NCBI RefSeq assembly: GCF_019097845.1
Contig: NZ_JAHRGM010000001.1
Location: 744,001 to 808,000, forward strand
Direction: 5' to 3'
From: Sphingobium sp. AS12
GTDB taxonomy: Bacteria; Pseudomonadota; Alphaproteobacteria; Sphingomonadales; Sphingomonadaceae
DNA: 64,000 nt
A program made the position numbers and the translations under genes. Shown in pieces: positions 18,268 through 27,630 of this stretch. Numbering within the stretch: the stretch's first letter is position 1; the number at the start of each line of letters is the position of its first letter. The notes beneath the pieces were generated by a model. That model was not told the origin of the DNA, made no database searches, and saw only the letters and a list, made by a program, of their open reading frames with translations.

Positions 18268-19510
18268 TCGCCGCACTGTGCTCGCCTCCATGGCGGGGCT
18301 GGCGGCAAGCACGGTCACGCCGCGCCTGTTCGCGCAGGAGCGGGCGGCAGAAGCCTTGAGGCCTCTCACCGGCACCATCGCACCGATCGGCCGCCCCGAA
18401 CGCGCCGATCGCCTGACCCGCGCACAGGCAATGATGCAACGCGGGGGGATCGACGCGCTGCTGATCGAGCCGGGCGCGAGCCTCGTCTATTATACGGGCG
18501 TTCGCTGGTGGCGCAGCGAGCGGCTGACTGCCGCCATCATCCCTGCGACCGGCACGCCGTTGATCATCTGTCCTTTTTTCGAGAAGCCCTCGATCGAAGA
18601 ATCGCTCGGCATCCCGGCGGAGGTCCGCGTCTGGCAGGAGCATGAAAGCCCCCACGCCTTGATCGCCACCTTCCTCAAGGAGAAGGGGCTGGCGCGTGGT
18701 CGCATCGGCATAGAGGAAACAGTGCGCTATTTCGCCGTCGATGGCCTCAAAGCCGCTTTGCCCGGCGCAACCCTGGTCCCCGACAGCGTCACCCGCACCC
18801 TGCGAATGCGCAAGGCCCCCGCTGAAATCGCGCTGATGCAGGCAGCTGCCGACGTCACCATGGCCGCCTATCGCTGGACCTACCCGCAGGTGAGAGCGGG
18901 CATGACCCCCGCCGACATCGCCGCGCTGATGACCGCCGCGACCAAACAGCTCGGCGGCAAGCCTGAATTCAATCTGGTGCTGCTCGGCGAGGCAGCCGCC
19001 TATCCCCATGGCTCCGGCAAGCTACAGGCGGTGCGGATAGGGGAGGTGGTGCTAATGGATTGCGGCTGCACCGTCGGCGACTATCAGTCCGACATCAGTC
19101 GCACCTTCATCCATGGCGCAACCCCCACCACGCAACAGCGCAAAGTGTGGAACGACGTGTCGCGCGGCCAGAGCATCGCGATCAACGGGGCAAAACTCGG
19201 CGAACCCGCCGGATCGGTCGATGACGCAGTGCGCGGCTGGTATGAAACCCAGGGCTACGGCCCCGGCTACGCGCTCCCCGGCCTGTCCCACCGCACCGGC
19301 CATGGCATCGGCATGGAAGGGCATGAGCCGGTCAACCTGGTCCATGGCGAAACCACCAAGCTGGACGTCGGCATGTGCTTTTCCAACGAACCGGGCCTGT
19401 ATCTGCCCGGCGTGATGGGCGTGCGGATGGAGGACTGCTTCCACATGACGGCGCAGGGACCGGCGTGGTTTTCTAAGCCGCCGGTGTCGATCGAGGAAGC
19501 TATTGGGTAG
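18254..19510 (+). CDS. Exported Xaa-Pro peptidase-like protein (M24 family)
   Basis: 418 residues. [19 protein letters not shown] looks like a twin-arginine signal with the RR at residues 6-7, so a periplasmic location is likely. The creatinase-like N-terminal domain covers about 45-180, and the pita-bread catalytic domain starts near 185. Metal ligands are visible in MDCGCTVGDYQSDISRTF (Asp, Asp), LSHRTGHGIGMEGHE (His), FSNEPGLYL (Glu) and VRMEDCF (Glu). All five are present, so it is probably an active aminopeptidase or prolidase. Starts inside the end of the GST gene. Confidence 0.88.
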   Translation: MLTPDRRTVLASMAGLAASTVTPRLFAQERAAEALRPLTGTIAPIGRPERADRLTRAQAMMQRGGIDALLIEPGASLVYYTGVRWWRSERLTAAIIPATGTPLIICPFFEKPSIEESLGIPAEVRVWQEHESPHALIATFLKEKGLARGRIGIEETVRYFAVDGLKAALPGATLVPDSVTRTLRMRKAPAEIALMQAAADVTMAAYRWTYPQVRAGMTPADIAALMTAATKQLGGKPEFNLVLLGEAAAYPHGSGKLQAVRIGEVVLMDCGCTVGDYQSDISRTFIHGATPTTQQRKVWNDVSRGQSIAINGAKLGEPAGSVDDAVRGWYETQGYGPGYALPGLSHRTGHGIGMEGHEPVNLVHGETTKLDVGMCFSNEPGLYLPGVMGVRMEDCFHMTAQGPAWFSKPPVSIEEAIG

Positions 19511-19515
19511 GGGGC

Positions 19516-19686
19516 ATGACCGAAGCGGCAATAATAGTGGCGATCTTCCTGTCGGGGCTGGGTAGCGCCATTCTTCTCAAGCGTCGGTGGGGAACGAGTG
19601 TCGGCCTGCTTGGTGGCCTATTGGTTAGCGTAGCTTTTTGGATTGCTGCGTCTGTCGCCATGGTCGCCTCGTTTGAGATTGAGTAG
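19516..19686 (+). CDS. Small two-helix membrane protein
   Basis: 56 residues: a first hydrophobic helix (EAAIIVAIFLSGLGSAILL), a basic turn KRRWGTS, and a second helix (GLLGGLLVSVAFWIAASVAMV). The ATG is 5 bases after the peptidase stop, behind GGGTAGGGGGC, which is a good ribosome site. Function unknown. Both ends and the frame are clear, but a chance ORF cannot be excluded. Confidence 0.5.
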   Translation: MTEAAIIVAIFLSGLGSAILLKRRWGTSVGLLGGLLVSVAFWIAASVAMVASFEIE

Positions 19687-19710
19687 TCTTCTTTCGTTGC
19701 TTTCCTGCTA

Positions 19711-19796
19711 TGGTCATCCCAGCGAAAGCTGGGATCTCACTTTTCGTCTGCGCATCGAAAGGAGGCAGAGAGATGCCAGCCTTCGCTGGCATGACA
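19711..19796. repeat. Mirrored repeat pair upstream of alaS
   Basis: An arm starting GTCATCCCAGCGAAAGC is mirrored by an arm ending GCTGGCATGACA, with about 30 bases between. Each arm is also a small palindrome around CCAGC/GCTGG. It has the same architecture as the element at 16738-16828 but a different sequence. Confidence 0.8.
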
Positions 19797-19859
19797 GATG
19801 TTACGTTGCGACCAAATCCTCCGCTTGTGCGGCGGGCCGCTTCCCACTAAATCGCCCCC

Positions 19860-22517
19860 ATGACATCGACCAACGACATTCGCCGCTCCTTCCTCGACTA
19901 TTTCGGGGCCAACGGCCACACCATCGTTCCGTCCGCGCCGCTGGTGCCGCACAACGACCCGACGCTGATGTTCGTCAATGCGGGCATGGTGCCGTTCAAG
20001 AATGTCTTTACCGGCCTGGAAACCCGCCCCTACAAGACCGCGACGTCGAGCCAGAAGTCGGTTCGCGCGGGCGGCAAGCATAATGATCTCGACAATGTCG
20101 GCTATACTGCGCGCCACCATACTTTCTTTGAAATGCTGGGCAATTTCAGCTTTGGCGACTATTTCAAGGAACAGGCGATCCACCATGCCTGGACCCTGCT
20201 GACCAAGGAATGGGGGCTTCCGGCCGACAAGCTGACCGCGACCGTCTATCACACCGATGACGAAGCGTTCGACCTGTGGCGCAAGATTGCGGGCCTGCCC
20301 GAACATCGCATCATCCGCATCCCGACCAAGGATAATTTCTGGGCGATGGGCGACAGTGGCCCCTGCGGTCCCTGTTCGGAGATATTCTACGATCATGGCG
20401 ACCATATCTGGGGCGGCCCTCCCGGCAGCCCGGAGGAGGATGGCGACCGCTTCGTCGAAATCTGGAATCTGGTGTTCATGCAATATGAGCAGGAAGCCAA
20501 TGAGATCGTCAGCGAACTGCCCAAGCCCTCGATCGACACCGGCATGGGTCTGGAGCGCATCGCCGCCGTCATGCAGGGCGTCCATAACAATTATGATACC
20601 GACACATTCAAGGCGCTGATTGCCGAAAGCGGCGCGATCACCCGCACCGCGACCGATGGTGACCTCCAGGCCAGCCACCGCGTCATCGCCGATCATCTCC
20701 GTTCGACCAGCTTCCTGATCGCCGATGGCGTGCTGCCCGCCAATGAAGGCCGCGGCTATGTGCTGCGCCGGATCATGCGCCGCGCCATGCGCCATGCGCA
20801 CATCATCGGGGCCAAAGACCCGCTGATGTATCGCCTGGTCGGCAGCCTCGTCTCCGAAATGGGCGGCGCCTATCCCGAACTGGTCCGTGCCCAGCCGCTG
20901 ATCGAGGAAACTTTGCTGCGGGAGGAAACCCGCTTCCGCAAGACGCTGGAAAACGGCCTGCGCCTGCTCGATGAAGCGACGACCGGCATGGCCGAAGGCG
21001 GCACGCTGCCCGGCGAAACCGCATTCAAGCTCTACGACACATATGGCTTCCCCTATGACCTGACCGAGGACGCGCTGCGCACCCAGGGTCTGGGCGTCGA
21101 CCGCGCCGGTTTCGACGCTGCCATGGCCGAACAGAAAGCCGCCGCCCGCGCAGCGTGGAAGGGATCGGGTGAAAAGGCGTCGGACGACATCTGGTACGAC
21201 ATTGCCGAAACCCTCGGCAGCACCGAATTTGTCGGCTACGCCTCGACCAAGGGCGAGGGCGAAGTGCTGGCCATCGTCAAGGACGGCGCGCGCGTCGATA
21301 GCGCGACCGTTGGCGACAGCGTTGCGATCATCACCAACCAGACGCCTTTCTATGGCGAAAGCGGCGGGCAGAATGGCGATGCCGGGGCGATCACCTCGCT
21401 CGGCGGCCTGTCCGCTGACGTTGCCGACACATCCAAGCCATTGGGCCGCCTCCATGCACATCAGGCCGTGATCAGCGCCGGCAGCGTCAAGGTCGGCGAC
21501 ACGGTCCAACTGAGCGTCGATGTCGAACGCCGCGATCGCATCCGCGCCAACCACAGCGCCACCCACTTGCTCCACGCAGCCCTGCGCAAGGAACTCGGCG
21601 CGCATGTGACGCAAAAGGGCAGCATGGTCGCCGCCGAACGGCTGCGCTTCGACTTCTCGCACCCCGAAGCCCTGACCCATGCGCAGATCGCCAAGGTCGA
21701 GGCGGACGTGAACGCGCAGATCCGCCATAATGAGGAGGTCACGACCCGTCTCATGACGCCCGACGACGCGATTGCAGCGGGCGCAATGGCGCTGTTCGGC
21801 GAAAAATATGGCGATGAAGTGCGCGTTCTTTCGATGGGGAAGGGCGACGATCTTCATTATTCGGTCGAACTGTGCGGCGGCACCCATGTCCGCGCGACGG
21901 GCGATATCGCCTTGCTCAAGATCGTGTCGGAAAGCGCCGTTTCCAGCGGCGTTCGCCGGATCGAGGCCTTGACCGGGGAGGCCGCGCGCCTCTGGCTGGT
22001 CGATCGGGAGGACAAGCTTCGCCAGTCCGCCGCCACGCTCAAAACGTCGCCCGAAGATGTGCCCGCGCGCATCGCCGCGCTGGTAGAACAGAGCCGCAAG
22101 CTGGAACGCGAACTGGCCGAAGCCAAGAAGGCACTGGCGCTGGGCGGCGGCGCGTCGGGTGCGGCTCCGGCTGGTCCCGAACAGGTCGGCGCCGTCAGCT
22201 TCCTGGCGCAGGTCATCGACGGCCTCGACCCCAAGGAATTGCGCGGCATCGTTGACGGCAATAAAAAGACGCTGGGCAGCGGCGTGTCGGCGATCGTGGC
22301 CGTGGTCGATGGCCGCGCCACTATTGCCGTGGGCGTCACTGACGATCTGACCGGCACAATCAGCGCGGTCGATCTCGTCCGCGTCGGTGTCGAGGCGCTG
22401 GGCGGCAAGGGCGGCGGTGGCCGTCCCGACATGGCGCAGGGCGGCGGCCCCGACGGGGACAAGGCGGCTGCAGCTATCGAGGCGGTCAAGGCCCGACTTG
22501 CGGGGAGTCCCGGCTAA
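19860..22517 (+). CDS. alaS: Alanine-tRNA ligase
   Basis: 885 residues. The class II catalytic core includes [17 protein letters not shown] (motif 2 area) and [21 protein letters not shown] (motif 3). The editing domain has [13 protein letters not shown] and [10 protein letters not shown], the zinc-binding His/Cys set. The C-Ala domain, rich in Gly/Ala, ends the protein (GGAG-like repeats near 730 and 870). It charges tRNA-Ala in the cytosol. The ATG at 19860 lies right after the mirrored repeat; ribosome site AATCGCCCC is weak. Confidence 0.97.
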   Translation: MTSTNDIRRSFLDYFGANGHTIVPSAPLVPHNDPTLMFVNAGMVPFKNVFTGLETRPYKTATSSQKSVRAGGKHNDLDNVGYTARHHTFFEMLGNFSFGDYFKEQAIHHAWTLLTKEWGLPADKLTATVYHTDDEAFDLWRKIAGLPEHRIIRIPTKDNFWAMGDSGPCGPCSEIFYDHGDHIWGGPPGSPEEDGDRFVEIWNLVFMQYEQEANEIVSELPKPSIDTGMGLERIAAVMQGVHNNYDTDTFKALIAESGAITRTATDGDLQASHRVIADHLRSTSFLIADGVLPANEGRGYVLRRIMRRAMRHAHIIGAKDPLMYRLVGSLVSEMGGAYPELVRAQPLIEETLLREETRFRKTLENGLRLLDEATTGMAEGGTLPGETAFKLYDTYGFPYDLTEDALRTQGLGVDRAGFDAAMAEQKAAARAAWKGSGEKASDDIWYDIAETLGSTEFVGYASTKGEGEVLAIVKDGARVDSATVGDSVAIITNQTPFYGESGGQNGDAGAITSLGGLSADVADTSKPLGRLHAHQAVISAGSVKVGDTVQLSVDVERRDRIRANHSATHLLHAALRKELGAHVTQKGSMVAAERLRFDFSHPEALTHAQIAKVEADVNAQIRHNEEVTTRLMTPDDAIAAGAMALFGEKYGDEVRVLSMGKGDDLHYSVELCGGTHVRATGDIALLKIVSESAVSSGVRRIEALTGEAARLWLVDREDKLRQSAATLKTSPEDVPARIAALVEQSRKLERELAEAKKALALGGGASGAAPAGPEQVGAVSFLAQVIDGLDPKELRGIVDGNKKTLGSGVSAIVAVVDGRATIAVGVTDDLTGTISAVDLVRVGVEALGGKGGGGRPDMAQGGGPDGDKAAAAIEAVKARLAGSPG

Positions 22518-22521
22518 CCCC

Positions 22522-23856
22522 ATGGCCATATTCAACCGCGATTCCGATGATGAAGTCGCCCGCGGCGCCCGCGCCGTGGTCGTCCATGCCGAAACCCACG
22601 GGCTGGAACGCCGGGATAGCGAGGCAAGGCTGGAGGAAGCGCGCGGGCTGGCGCTGGCCATTGGCATCGACGTGCGCGTGGGCCAAGCCTTTCGCGTGCG
22701 CGACCGTAAACCCGCGACCCTGTTCGGTAGCGGGCAGGTCGACCAGATCGCCACCCTCGTTGTCCAGGAGGAGGCCGAACTGGTCATCGTCGACAATGCC
22801 CTGTCGCCGGTTCAGCAAAGCAATCTGGAAAAGGCTGTCGGCGCAAAAGTGATCGACCGCACCGGGCTGATCCTCGAAATCTTCGGCGAACGCGCTGCCA
22901 CCAACGAAGGCCGGCTACAGGTCGAACTCGCGCATCTGGATTATCAGGCGGGGCGGCTGGTGCGCAGCTGGACGCATTTGGAGCGGCAGCGCGGCGGCTT
23001 CGGCTTTTTGGGTGGCCCCGGCGAAACCCAGATCGAGGCGGACAGGCGGATGATCCGCGACCGCATGGCCAAGATCCGCAAGGAACTGGATCAGGTCACC
23101 CGCACGCGCGGCCTACACCGCGCCCGGCGGCAACGCGCGCCTTGGCCGGTGATCGCGCTGGTCGGCTATACCAACGCCGGAAAATCGACGCTTTTCAATC
23201 GCCTGACAGGCGCTGACGTCATGGCGGAGGATTTGCTCTTCGCCACGCTCGACCCGACCATGCGCCAGATCGCGCTGCCCGGCCTCGACAAGGCGATCCT
23301 GTCCGACACGGTCGGCTTCGTCTCCGACCTGCCGACCCAGCTCATCGCCGCCTTTCGCGCGACGCTGGAAGAAGTACTGTCCGCCGACCTCATCGTCCAT
23401 GTCCGCGACATCGCCCATCCCGACAGCGACGCCCAGCGCGACGATGTGCTGGACGTGCTGAGCGAGTTGGGCGTGGCCGGGGAGGGGGCGCTCGACCGCG
23501 CTGAAGGCGAACCCGCAGCCCCGCCGATTATCGAGGCGTGGAACAAGCTCGACCTGCTTGATCCCGAAGCCGAAGCGCTGGCGAGAGAAACCGCGTCCCG
23601 CCGCGACGATGTGGTGATCCTCTCGGCATTGACGGGGGATGGCGTCGCCGACCTGCAACGCGCGATCAGTACGAAAATGACAGGAGGAGCCAAAGTCTAT
23701 GGTCTGCGCATCGCGGCGTCCGATGGCGCAGCGTTGGCGTGGCTCCACGAACATGGCGAAGTGCTGACCAGCGATGCCCAGGGCGAGGAAACCCGCGTCG
23801 AAGTCAGGCTTTCGGACGCGGCCTTCGCACGGTTCGGGAAACGCGGGCAGGTGTAG
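22522..23856 (+). CDS. hflX: Ribosome-associated GTPase HflX
   Basis: 444 residues. The N-terminal HflX domain contains LFGSGQVDQI and the glycine-rich GGFGFLGGPGETQIEADRR. The GTPase domain has G1 GYTNAGKSTLFN, G2/switch LLFATLDPTMR, G3 DTVGFVSDLP and G4 NKLD. The C-terminus is a short helical domain. HflX rescues or splits ribosomes under stress. In many bacteria hflX follows hfq, but here alaS precedes it directly (4 bases between) and no hfq is next to it. Confidence 0.94.
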   Translation: MAIFNRDSDDEVARGARAVVVHAETHGLERRDSEARLEEARGLALAIGIDVRVGQAFRVRDRKPATLFGSGQVDQIATLVVQEEAELVIVDNALSPVQQSNLEKAVGAKVIDRTGLILEIFGERAATNEGRLQVELAHLDYQAGRLVRSWTHLERQRGGFGFLGGPGETQIEADRRMIRDRMAKIRKELDQVTRTRGLHRARRQRAPWPVIALVGYTNAGKSTLFNRLTGADVMAEDLLFATLDPTMRQIALPGLDKAILSDTVGFVSDLPTQLIAAFRATLEEVLSADLIVHVRDIAHPDSDAQRDDVLDVLSELGVAGEGALDRAEGEPAAPPIIEAWNKLDLLDPEAEALARETASRRDDVVILSALTGDGVADLQRAISTKMTGGAKVYGLRIAASDGAALAWLHEHGEVLTSDAQGEETRVEVRLSDAAFARFGKRGQV

Positions 23857-23882
23857 GCGCTGGCGTTACGCCAGCGCTTTTT
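23857..23882 (+). terminator. Intrinsic terminator of hflX
   Basis: GCGCTGGCG and CGCCAGCGC form a perfect 9-bp stem around TTA, followed by five T. It starts directly after the hflX stop. Its loop TTA is the reverse complement of the TAA stop of the convergent TPR gene, so the terminator also encodes that protein's last residues. Confidence 0.85.
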
Positions 23883-24399
23883 CAACCACGCCTACGGCCT
23901 GCTTCAACGCCCCGGCGCGGTCGCAGCTATGCCCACATTTTTCCTGCTGATACTGCAACTTGTGCAGGATATTGCGCGCGGCATCCGCATTGCCTAGCCG
24001 GATTTCCGCAATGGCCAGTCCGGACATCGCACCGGGATGCCCGTTGCGACCACGATAGAGGCTCTGCTCGAAATAGCGCCGCGCTGCTGCCGCATCGCCC
24101 AGGCCGAGCTTGGCCATGCCCTTGAGGAAACGCGCCTGACGGCTGGGCGTCTCGCCGATCACGGTCGCAAGCAGGCTGTCAGCCTGCACATAATCGCCCG
24201 ATGCGATCAACTGCTGTGCCTGCTGCAAGGACGTGGAGCGGCTGCTGCGGAAATTGTCGGGGCCAAAGCCGGTGATGGGCATGACGCCCATCGGGCTGGC
24301 CGTGTTGAAATGGATGCCGGAAATGCCAGTGCCATTTTGCTGGGCGTAGGCAGGCACCGCCACAGCGCAAAGGAGCGGGAGAAGGACAGTCAGGCGCAT
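23866..24399 (-). CDS. Exported TPR-repeat protein
   Basis: 177 residues. The signal peptide is MRLTVLLPLLCAVAVPAYA, followed by a short Gly/Ser-rich stretch. TPR-like helix pairs follow: LQQAQQLIASGDYVQADSLLA, RQARFLKGMAKLGLGDAAAARRYFEQSL and GAMSGLAIAEIRLGNADAARNILHKLQ. A pair of Cys (KCGHSC) is near the end. Role unknown; such small periplasmic TPR proteins usually act as scaffolds. I chose ATG 24399 because the longer frame lacks a signal peptide at its start. Confidence 0.75.
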   Translation of the reverse strand: MRLTVLLPLLCAVAVPAYAQQNGTGISGIHFNTASPMGVMPITGFGPDNFRSSRSTSLQQAQQLIASGDYVQADSLLATVIGETPSRQARFLKGMAKLGLGDAAAARRYFEQSLYRGRNGHPGAMSGLAIAEIRLGNADAARNILHKLQYQQEKCGHSCDRAGALKQAVGVVEKALA

Positions 24400-24513
24400 C
24401 GCATTTCCTCCATCATATGATCGGGAGAAAATTATGGCTTTTGCAAGCACTTGTCAAATATCAGTTTCAATTCCAAACCTTGTCTGGGTCATGTCTGAGG
24501 CGAGTGGAGCGTT

Positions 24514-25026
24514 TTATAACTCCCGAAACATCACCAGCGCATCGACAGTGCCAAGGGCAGGGTGATCAAACGCACCCGGCAACCGCCCGACCACCACAAA
24601 GCCCATGGCCTGCCACAGGGCCACCGCGCGCAGATTGGTCGACACCACGAAGTTGAATTGCATCGCGCGAAAACCCAATTCCCGCGCCAGATCGAGCGAG
24701 GCCGCGCACATGCGCCGCGCGACACCGCGTCCAGTCGCGTGTTGCGCCACGACATAACCTGCATTGGCGACATGTGCGCCGCCGCCGCTCTGGTTCGCGC
24801 GCACATAGAAAACGCCCAGCACAACGCCATCCTCCTCCAATACCCGCACTGTCCGGTCGGGCGACAGCCAGAGGGAGAGGGCGGCCTGCCGCGTCATCTC
24901 GCGCGGGACGGCCAGCGTTTCGCCAGCACGGATCACTGGTTCGATGATAGCCCAGATCGCATCCTGATCGGCGGGCGTGACCGCGCGGATCAAGCCGGCA
25001 CTTCCGCCTGCTTGGCCCGCTGCCAT
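24514..25026 (-). CDS. GNAT-family N-acetyltransferase
   Basis: 170 residues. The acetyl-CoA-binding core is VAQHATGRGVARRMCAASLDLARELGF (motif A), then NLRAVALWQAMGFVVVGRLPGAF (motif B with the pyrophosphate loop). LIRAVTPADQDAIWAI starts the domain. The start is unclear: ATG at 25026 overlaps mazG by 37 bases; TTG at 24993 would give a 4-base overlap and begins just at the domain. The substrate is unknown. Probably in one transcript with mazG. Confidence 0.85.
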   Translation of the reverse strand: MAAGQAGGSAGLIRAVTPADQDAIWAIIEPVIRAGETLAVPREMTRQAALSLWLSPDRTVRVLEEDGVVLGVFYVRANQSGGGAHVANAGYVVAQHATGRGVARRMCAASLDLARELGFRAMQFNFVVSTNLRAVALWQAMGFVVVGRLPGAFDHPALGTVDALVMFREL

Positions 25027-25769
25027 AGCTTTTCCTTCTCATCCAGCGGAAGGGCGGCGAAAGCGTCTCCAGCGATGGCCTCCATCATTCTGAACCGCCG
25101 GTCGAACTTGGCGTTACCGGCCCGCAGAGCCACTTCCGGATCAACCTTCAGATGTCGTGCGAGATTGACGACCGCAAACAGCAGATCACCCACTTCCTCC
25201 TCACGCTCCGCCTGCGTCGCCGCCCCCTGCACCTCGTCCAGTTCCTCGACGATCTTGGCGATCGCGCCATCACTGTCGGGCCAGTCAAACCCGGTCCGCG
25301 CCGCGCGCTTCTGCAACTTCTCGGCGCGCAGCAGTGCGGGCAGGGCGATCGCGACCCCGGCCAGCGCGCTTGGGTCCGGTTCCTTTTCCGCCCGCTCGGC
25401 GGCCTTGATCGCCTCCCACTGGGCATGGCCATCCTCGCGTCTTGTGCCTTCGCCAAAGACATGCGGATGCCGCCGGATCATCTTCTGGGTGATGCCGTCG
25501 ATCACGTCCTGCAAACTGAAATGCCCGGCCTGTTCTGCCATCCGGCTGTGAAACGCCACCTGGAGCAGCAGATCGCCCAGTTCATCACGCAGCGCCGCCA
25601 TGTCGTTACGCTCGATCGCGTCGGCCACCTCATAGGCTTCCTCGATCGTATAGGGCGCGATCGACATGAAATCCTGTTCGATGTCCCAAGGGCAGCCCGT
25701 ATCAGGATCACGCAACCGCGCCATGACGGTGGCAAGCGGCATGATGTCGGCGGAACTGGCTGTGGGCAT
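24990..25769 (-). CDS. mazG: Nucleoside triphosphate pyrophosphohydrolase MazG
   Basis: 259 residues with two MazG domains. The first contains CPWDIEQDFMSIAPYTIEEAYEV and DELGDLLLQVAFH, the EExxE...ExxD metal-binding set. The second, VEELDEVQGA and EEVGDLLFAVVNLARH, repeats the pattern. It hydrolyses dNTPs/NTPs to NMPs and removes damaged or excess nucleotides. It lies 88 bases to the left of the insertion sequence and reads leftward away from it. The promoter region between the two is short. Confidence 0.93.
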   Translation of the reverse strand: MPTASSADIMPLATVMARLRDPDTGCPWDIEQDFMSIAPYTIEEAYEVADAIERNDMAALRDELGDLLLQVAFHSRMAEQAGHFSLQDVIDGITQKMIRRHPHVFGEGTRREDGHAQWEAIKAAERAEKEPDPSALAGVAIALPALLRAEKLQKRAARTGFDWPDSDGAIAKIVEELDEVQGAATQAEREEEVGDLLFAVVNLARHLKVDPEVALRAGNAKFDRRFRMMEAIAGDAFAALPLDEKEKLWQRAKQAEVPA

Positions 25770-25857
25770 GGCGGAACCTGGAATGATGGAGGGGATGAAA
25801 AAGGGAGATACTGTTTCGAAAGGGCGTTGGCCAGACTTCGCAATCTGTTCTCGCTAA

Positions 25858-27531
25858 TTAGAGAAGTCACAATCTGTGCCATATATAAATGTCACAGGTT
25901 GGGGAACAGCAGGGGCTGCGTGGAGCCATCGATACAGCGCAGCGCAGACCCTGCTGATGCGCTGACCTTGGGGTAGCCGACCCATGGACCCGCTGCCCTG
26001 CAGTGGGCCCGGTCATGTCCTCTGCACGAACCTGAGCGTGCCGCGTTCGCGCAACGCCTCATCACTGAGCCTGGGACCGCGCTTGAGCTTTGAGCCGCCC
26101 AGTTTGCGGCGATCGATCTTCGCGGGTGGTTCCGGCTCGGGGAACATATGCATGGTCTGGTCACGGCGGGCAGGGGCGTCGTTGTTGCGCTTGCGGTGAT
26201 GCGGCATGATCGCCTGCATCTGCCGGGCCAACAAGAGCGCCGCATCCAGATGCTTGTTCTCGACAATGGCAGGCTGGTTCACCTGCCGCATCTTGTCGAA
26301 CTGACGATAGGGCAGGACATGGCCTTCATGCTCGATCTCCAGCCGACCGTCAGGATATTCGCACACTGTCACCCGCTTGCGCGCCAATGCTTTGCTGATC
26401 GCTGTCGGCTCCAGAATGAACATCACCTTGTTGTAATGCAGCGTCAGCGCCGCCGTTACTGTCCGCTGCTCTCGCCAGACCATGATCGAGCGCAGATCGT
26501 CATGCGTAGCGAGGGGACGGTGCAGGTCGCGCGCATCAAAGGCGGGGCGAGCGAACCGCGCATTATGCCGGGCCATATAGCTGTCGAGAAAGACGTTGGC
26601 GTCATCGATCGACGATATGCCTTCCAGACGCATCGCTTTGACCAGGCGATCCTGCAACGTGGCATTGGCCCGTTCGACCCGGCCCTTGGCCTGCGGCGAG
26701 TTGGCGCAGATGATCTCGATGTTGAGCGCATCGAGCGCCCGCCCGAAATGCGTCATGCCGTCACCGCGCGCCGCGCTGGCGCGGGAGTTGCGGAAGACGC
26801 TGTGCTGATCGGAGTAGAAGGCCACTGGCTTGCCGTGCCGCTCGATATACTCGCGTGTCGCCTCCATATAGGCGAAGGTGCTCTCGCTCTGGACCATCTT
26901 GAGGTGCATCAGCTCGCTGGTCGCGTCGTCGATATAGACGAGAAGCGTGCATTGCGGCCCGCGATCCTCAAACCACCAGTGCTTCGAGCCGTCGATCTGG
27001 ATCAACTCGCCCCGGCAATCCCGGCGATAGCGTGGTTGATATGGGCGAGGGCGGCGGGCTTCGCGATCCTTCCACAACCCAGCCTTGATCATGAACTGGC
27101 GCAACGTCTCGCAGGCCAGATGAATATCGTGCCGTTCGGCCAGATACTCACGGGCCAGAGTGGGACCGAAATCATAATAATGCTCACGCACGATCGCGAC
27201 CACGCGCTCGCGAAAATCATCGGGATAGCGCCGGTTGCTGGGCCGGCCGCGCTTGGCTGACACCAAGCCGGCAGCACCTTCGGCTCGTAACCGATCCAAC
27301 AGCCGATAAATCTGCCGCCGCTGAATGCCTAAAAGCCGGGCCGCATCCGTCGGCCGCAGTTCGCCACGGTTCACGCGCATCAAGGTATCGAAACGCGAAA
27401 GCTCGCCATCGCTCATCACCAGCACCGCCATTATCGCACATCCTCCAACGCGAAGGATGAACATGACAGCAGCGCTCCGCTGATGATCCAAACTGTGTCA
27501 TCTCTATCTAGCGGGGGTGTGTCATTTCTAA
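25858..27531. mobile_element. Insertion sequence with rve-type transposase (ISNCY/IS1202-like)
   Basis: The ends match imperfectly in inverted orientation. The left end TTAGAGAAGTCAC and the right end, read inward, TTAGAAATGACAC agree at 10 of 13 positions. A second inner block (ATGTCACAG left, ATGACACAG right) is also shared. Both are typical terminal repeats with repeated TGNCAC sites. The one gene fills most of it. I see no convincing target duplication, so the outer edges are uncertain by a few bases. Confidence 0.75.
26013..27431 (-). CDS. ISNCY-type transposase
   Basis: About 472 residues from ATG 27431 (GGAGG 10 bases upstream). N-terminal helix-turn-helix: RPTDAARLLGIQRRQIYRLLDRL, then a basic stretch KRGRPSNRRYP and a second HTH-like region around TLAREYLAERHDIHLA. 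The rve-type catalytic core has the DDE residues in IQIDGSKHWWFED (Asp), VAFYSDQHSVFR (Asp) and KGRVERANATLQDRLVKAMR (Glu). The C-terminus is basic, with a KRGPRL segment. No frameshift or internal stop is visible, so it could be active. Catalyses cut-and-paste or copy transposition of the element. Confidence 0.9.
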   Translation of the reverse strand: MAVLVMSDGELSRFDTLMRVNRGELRPTDAARLLGIQRRQIYRLLDRLRAEGAAGLVSAKRGRPSNRRYPDDFRERVVAIVREHYYDFGPTLAREYLAERHDIHLACETLRQFMIKAGLWKDREARRPRPYQPRYRRDCRGELIQIDGSKHWWFEDRGPQCTLLVYIDDATSELMHLKMVQSESTFAYMEATREYIERHGKPVAFYSDQHSVFRNSRASAARGDGMTHFGRALDALNIEIICANSPQAKGRVERANATLQDRLVKAMRLEGISSIDDANVFLDSYMARHNARFARPAFDARDLHRPLATHDDLRSIMVWREQRTVTAALTLHYNKVMFILEPTAISKALARKRVTVCEYPDGRLEIEHEGHVLPYRQFDKMRQVNQPAIVENKHLDAALLLARQMQAIMPHHRKRNNDAPARRDQTMHMFPEPEPPAKIDRRKLGGSKLKRGPRLSDEALRERGTLRFVQRT

Positions 27532-27630
27532 ATGGCGCTTACAGCAATCCAAGTCCGATAATATATATTATGTTAAATCAAGCCTCGTATCAAATCGCTC
27601 ACATATGTCCAAATCACTGTCGGCTTAAAC

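Noticed and set aside
19737..22796. 1019-residue open frame on the minus strand opposite alaS
   Set aside because: It is longer than alaS itself but is a composition shadow: alaS and hflX carry full family motifs on the plus strand, and the antisense frame has no known domain and covers two genes.
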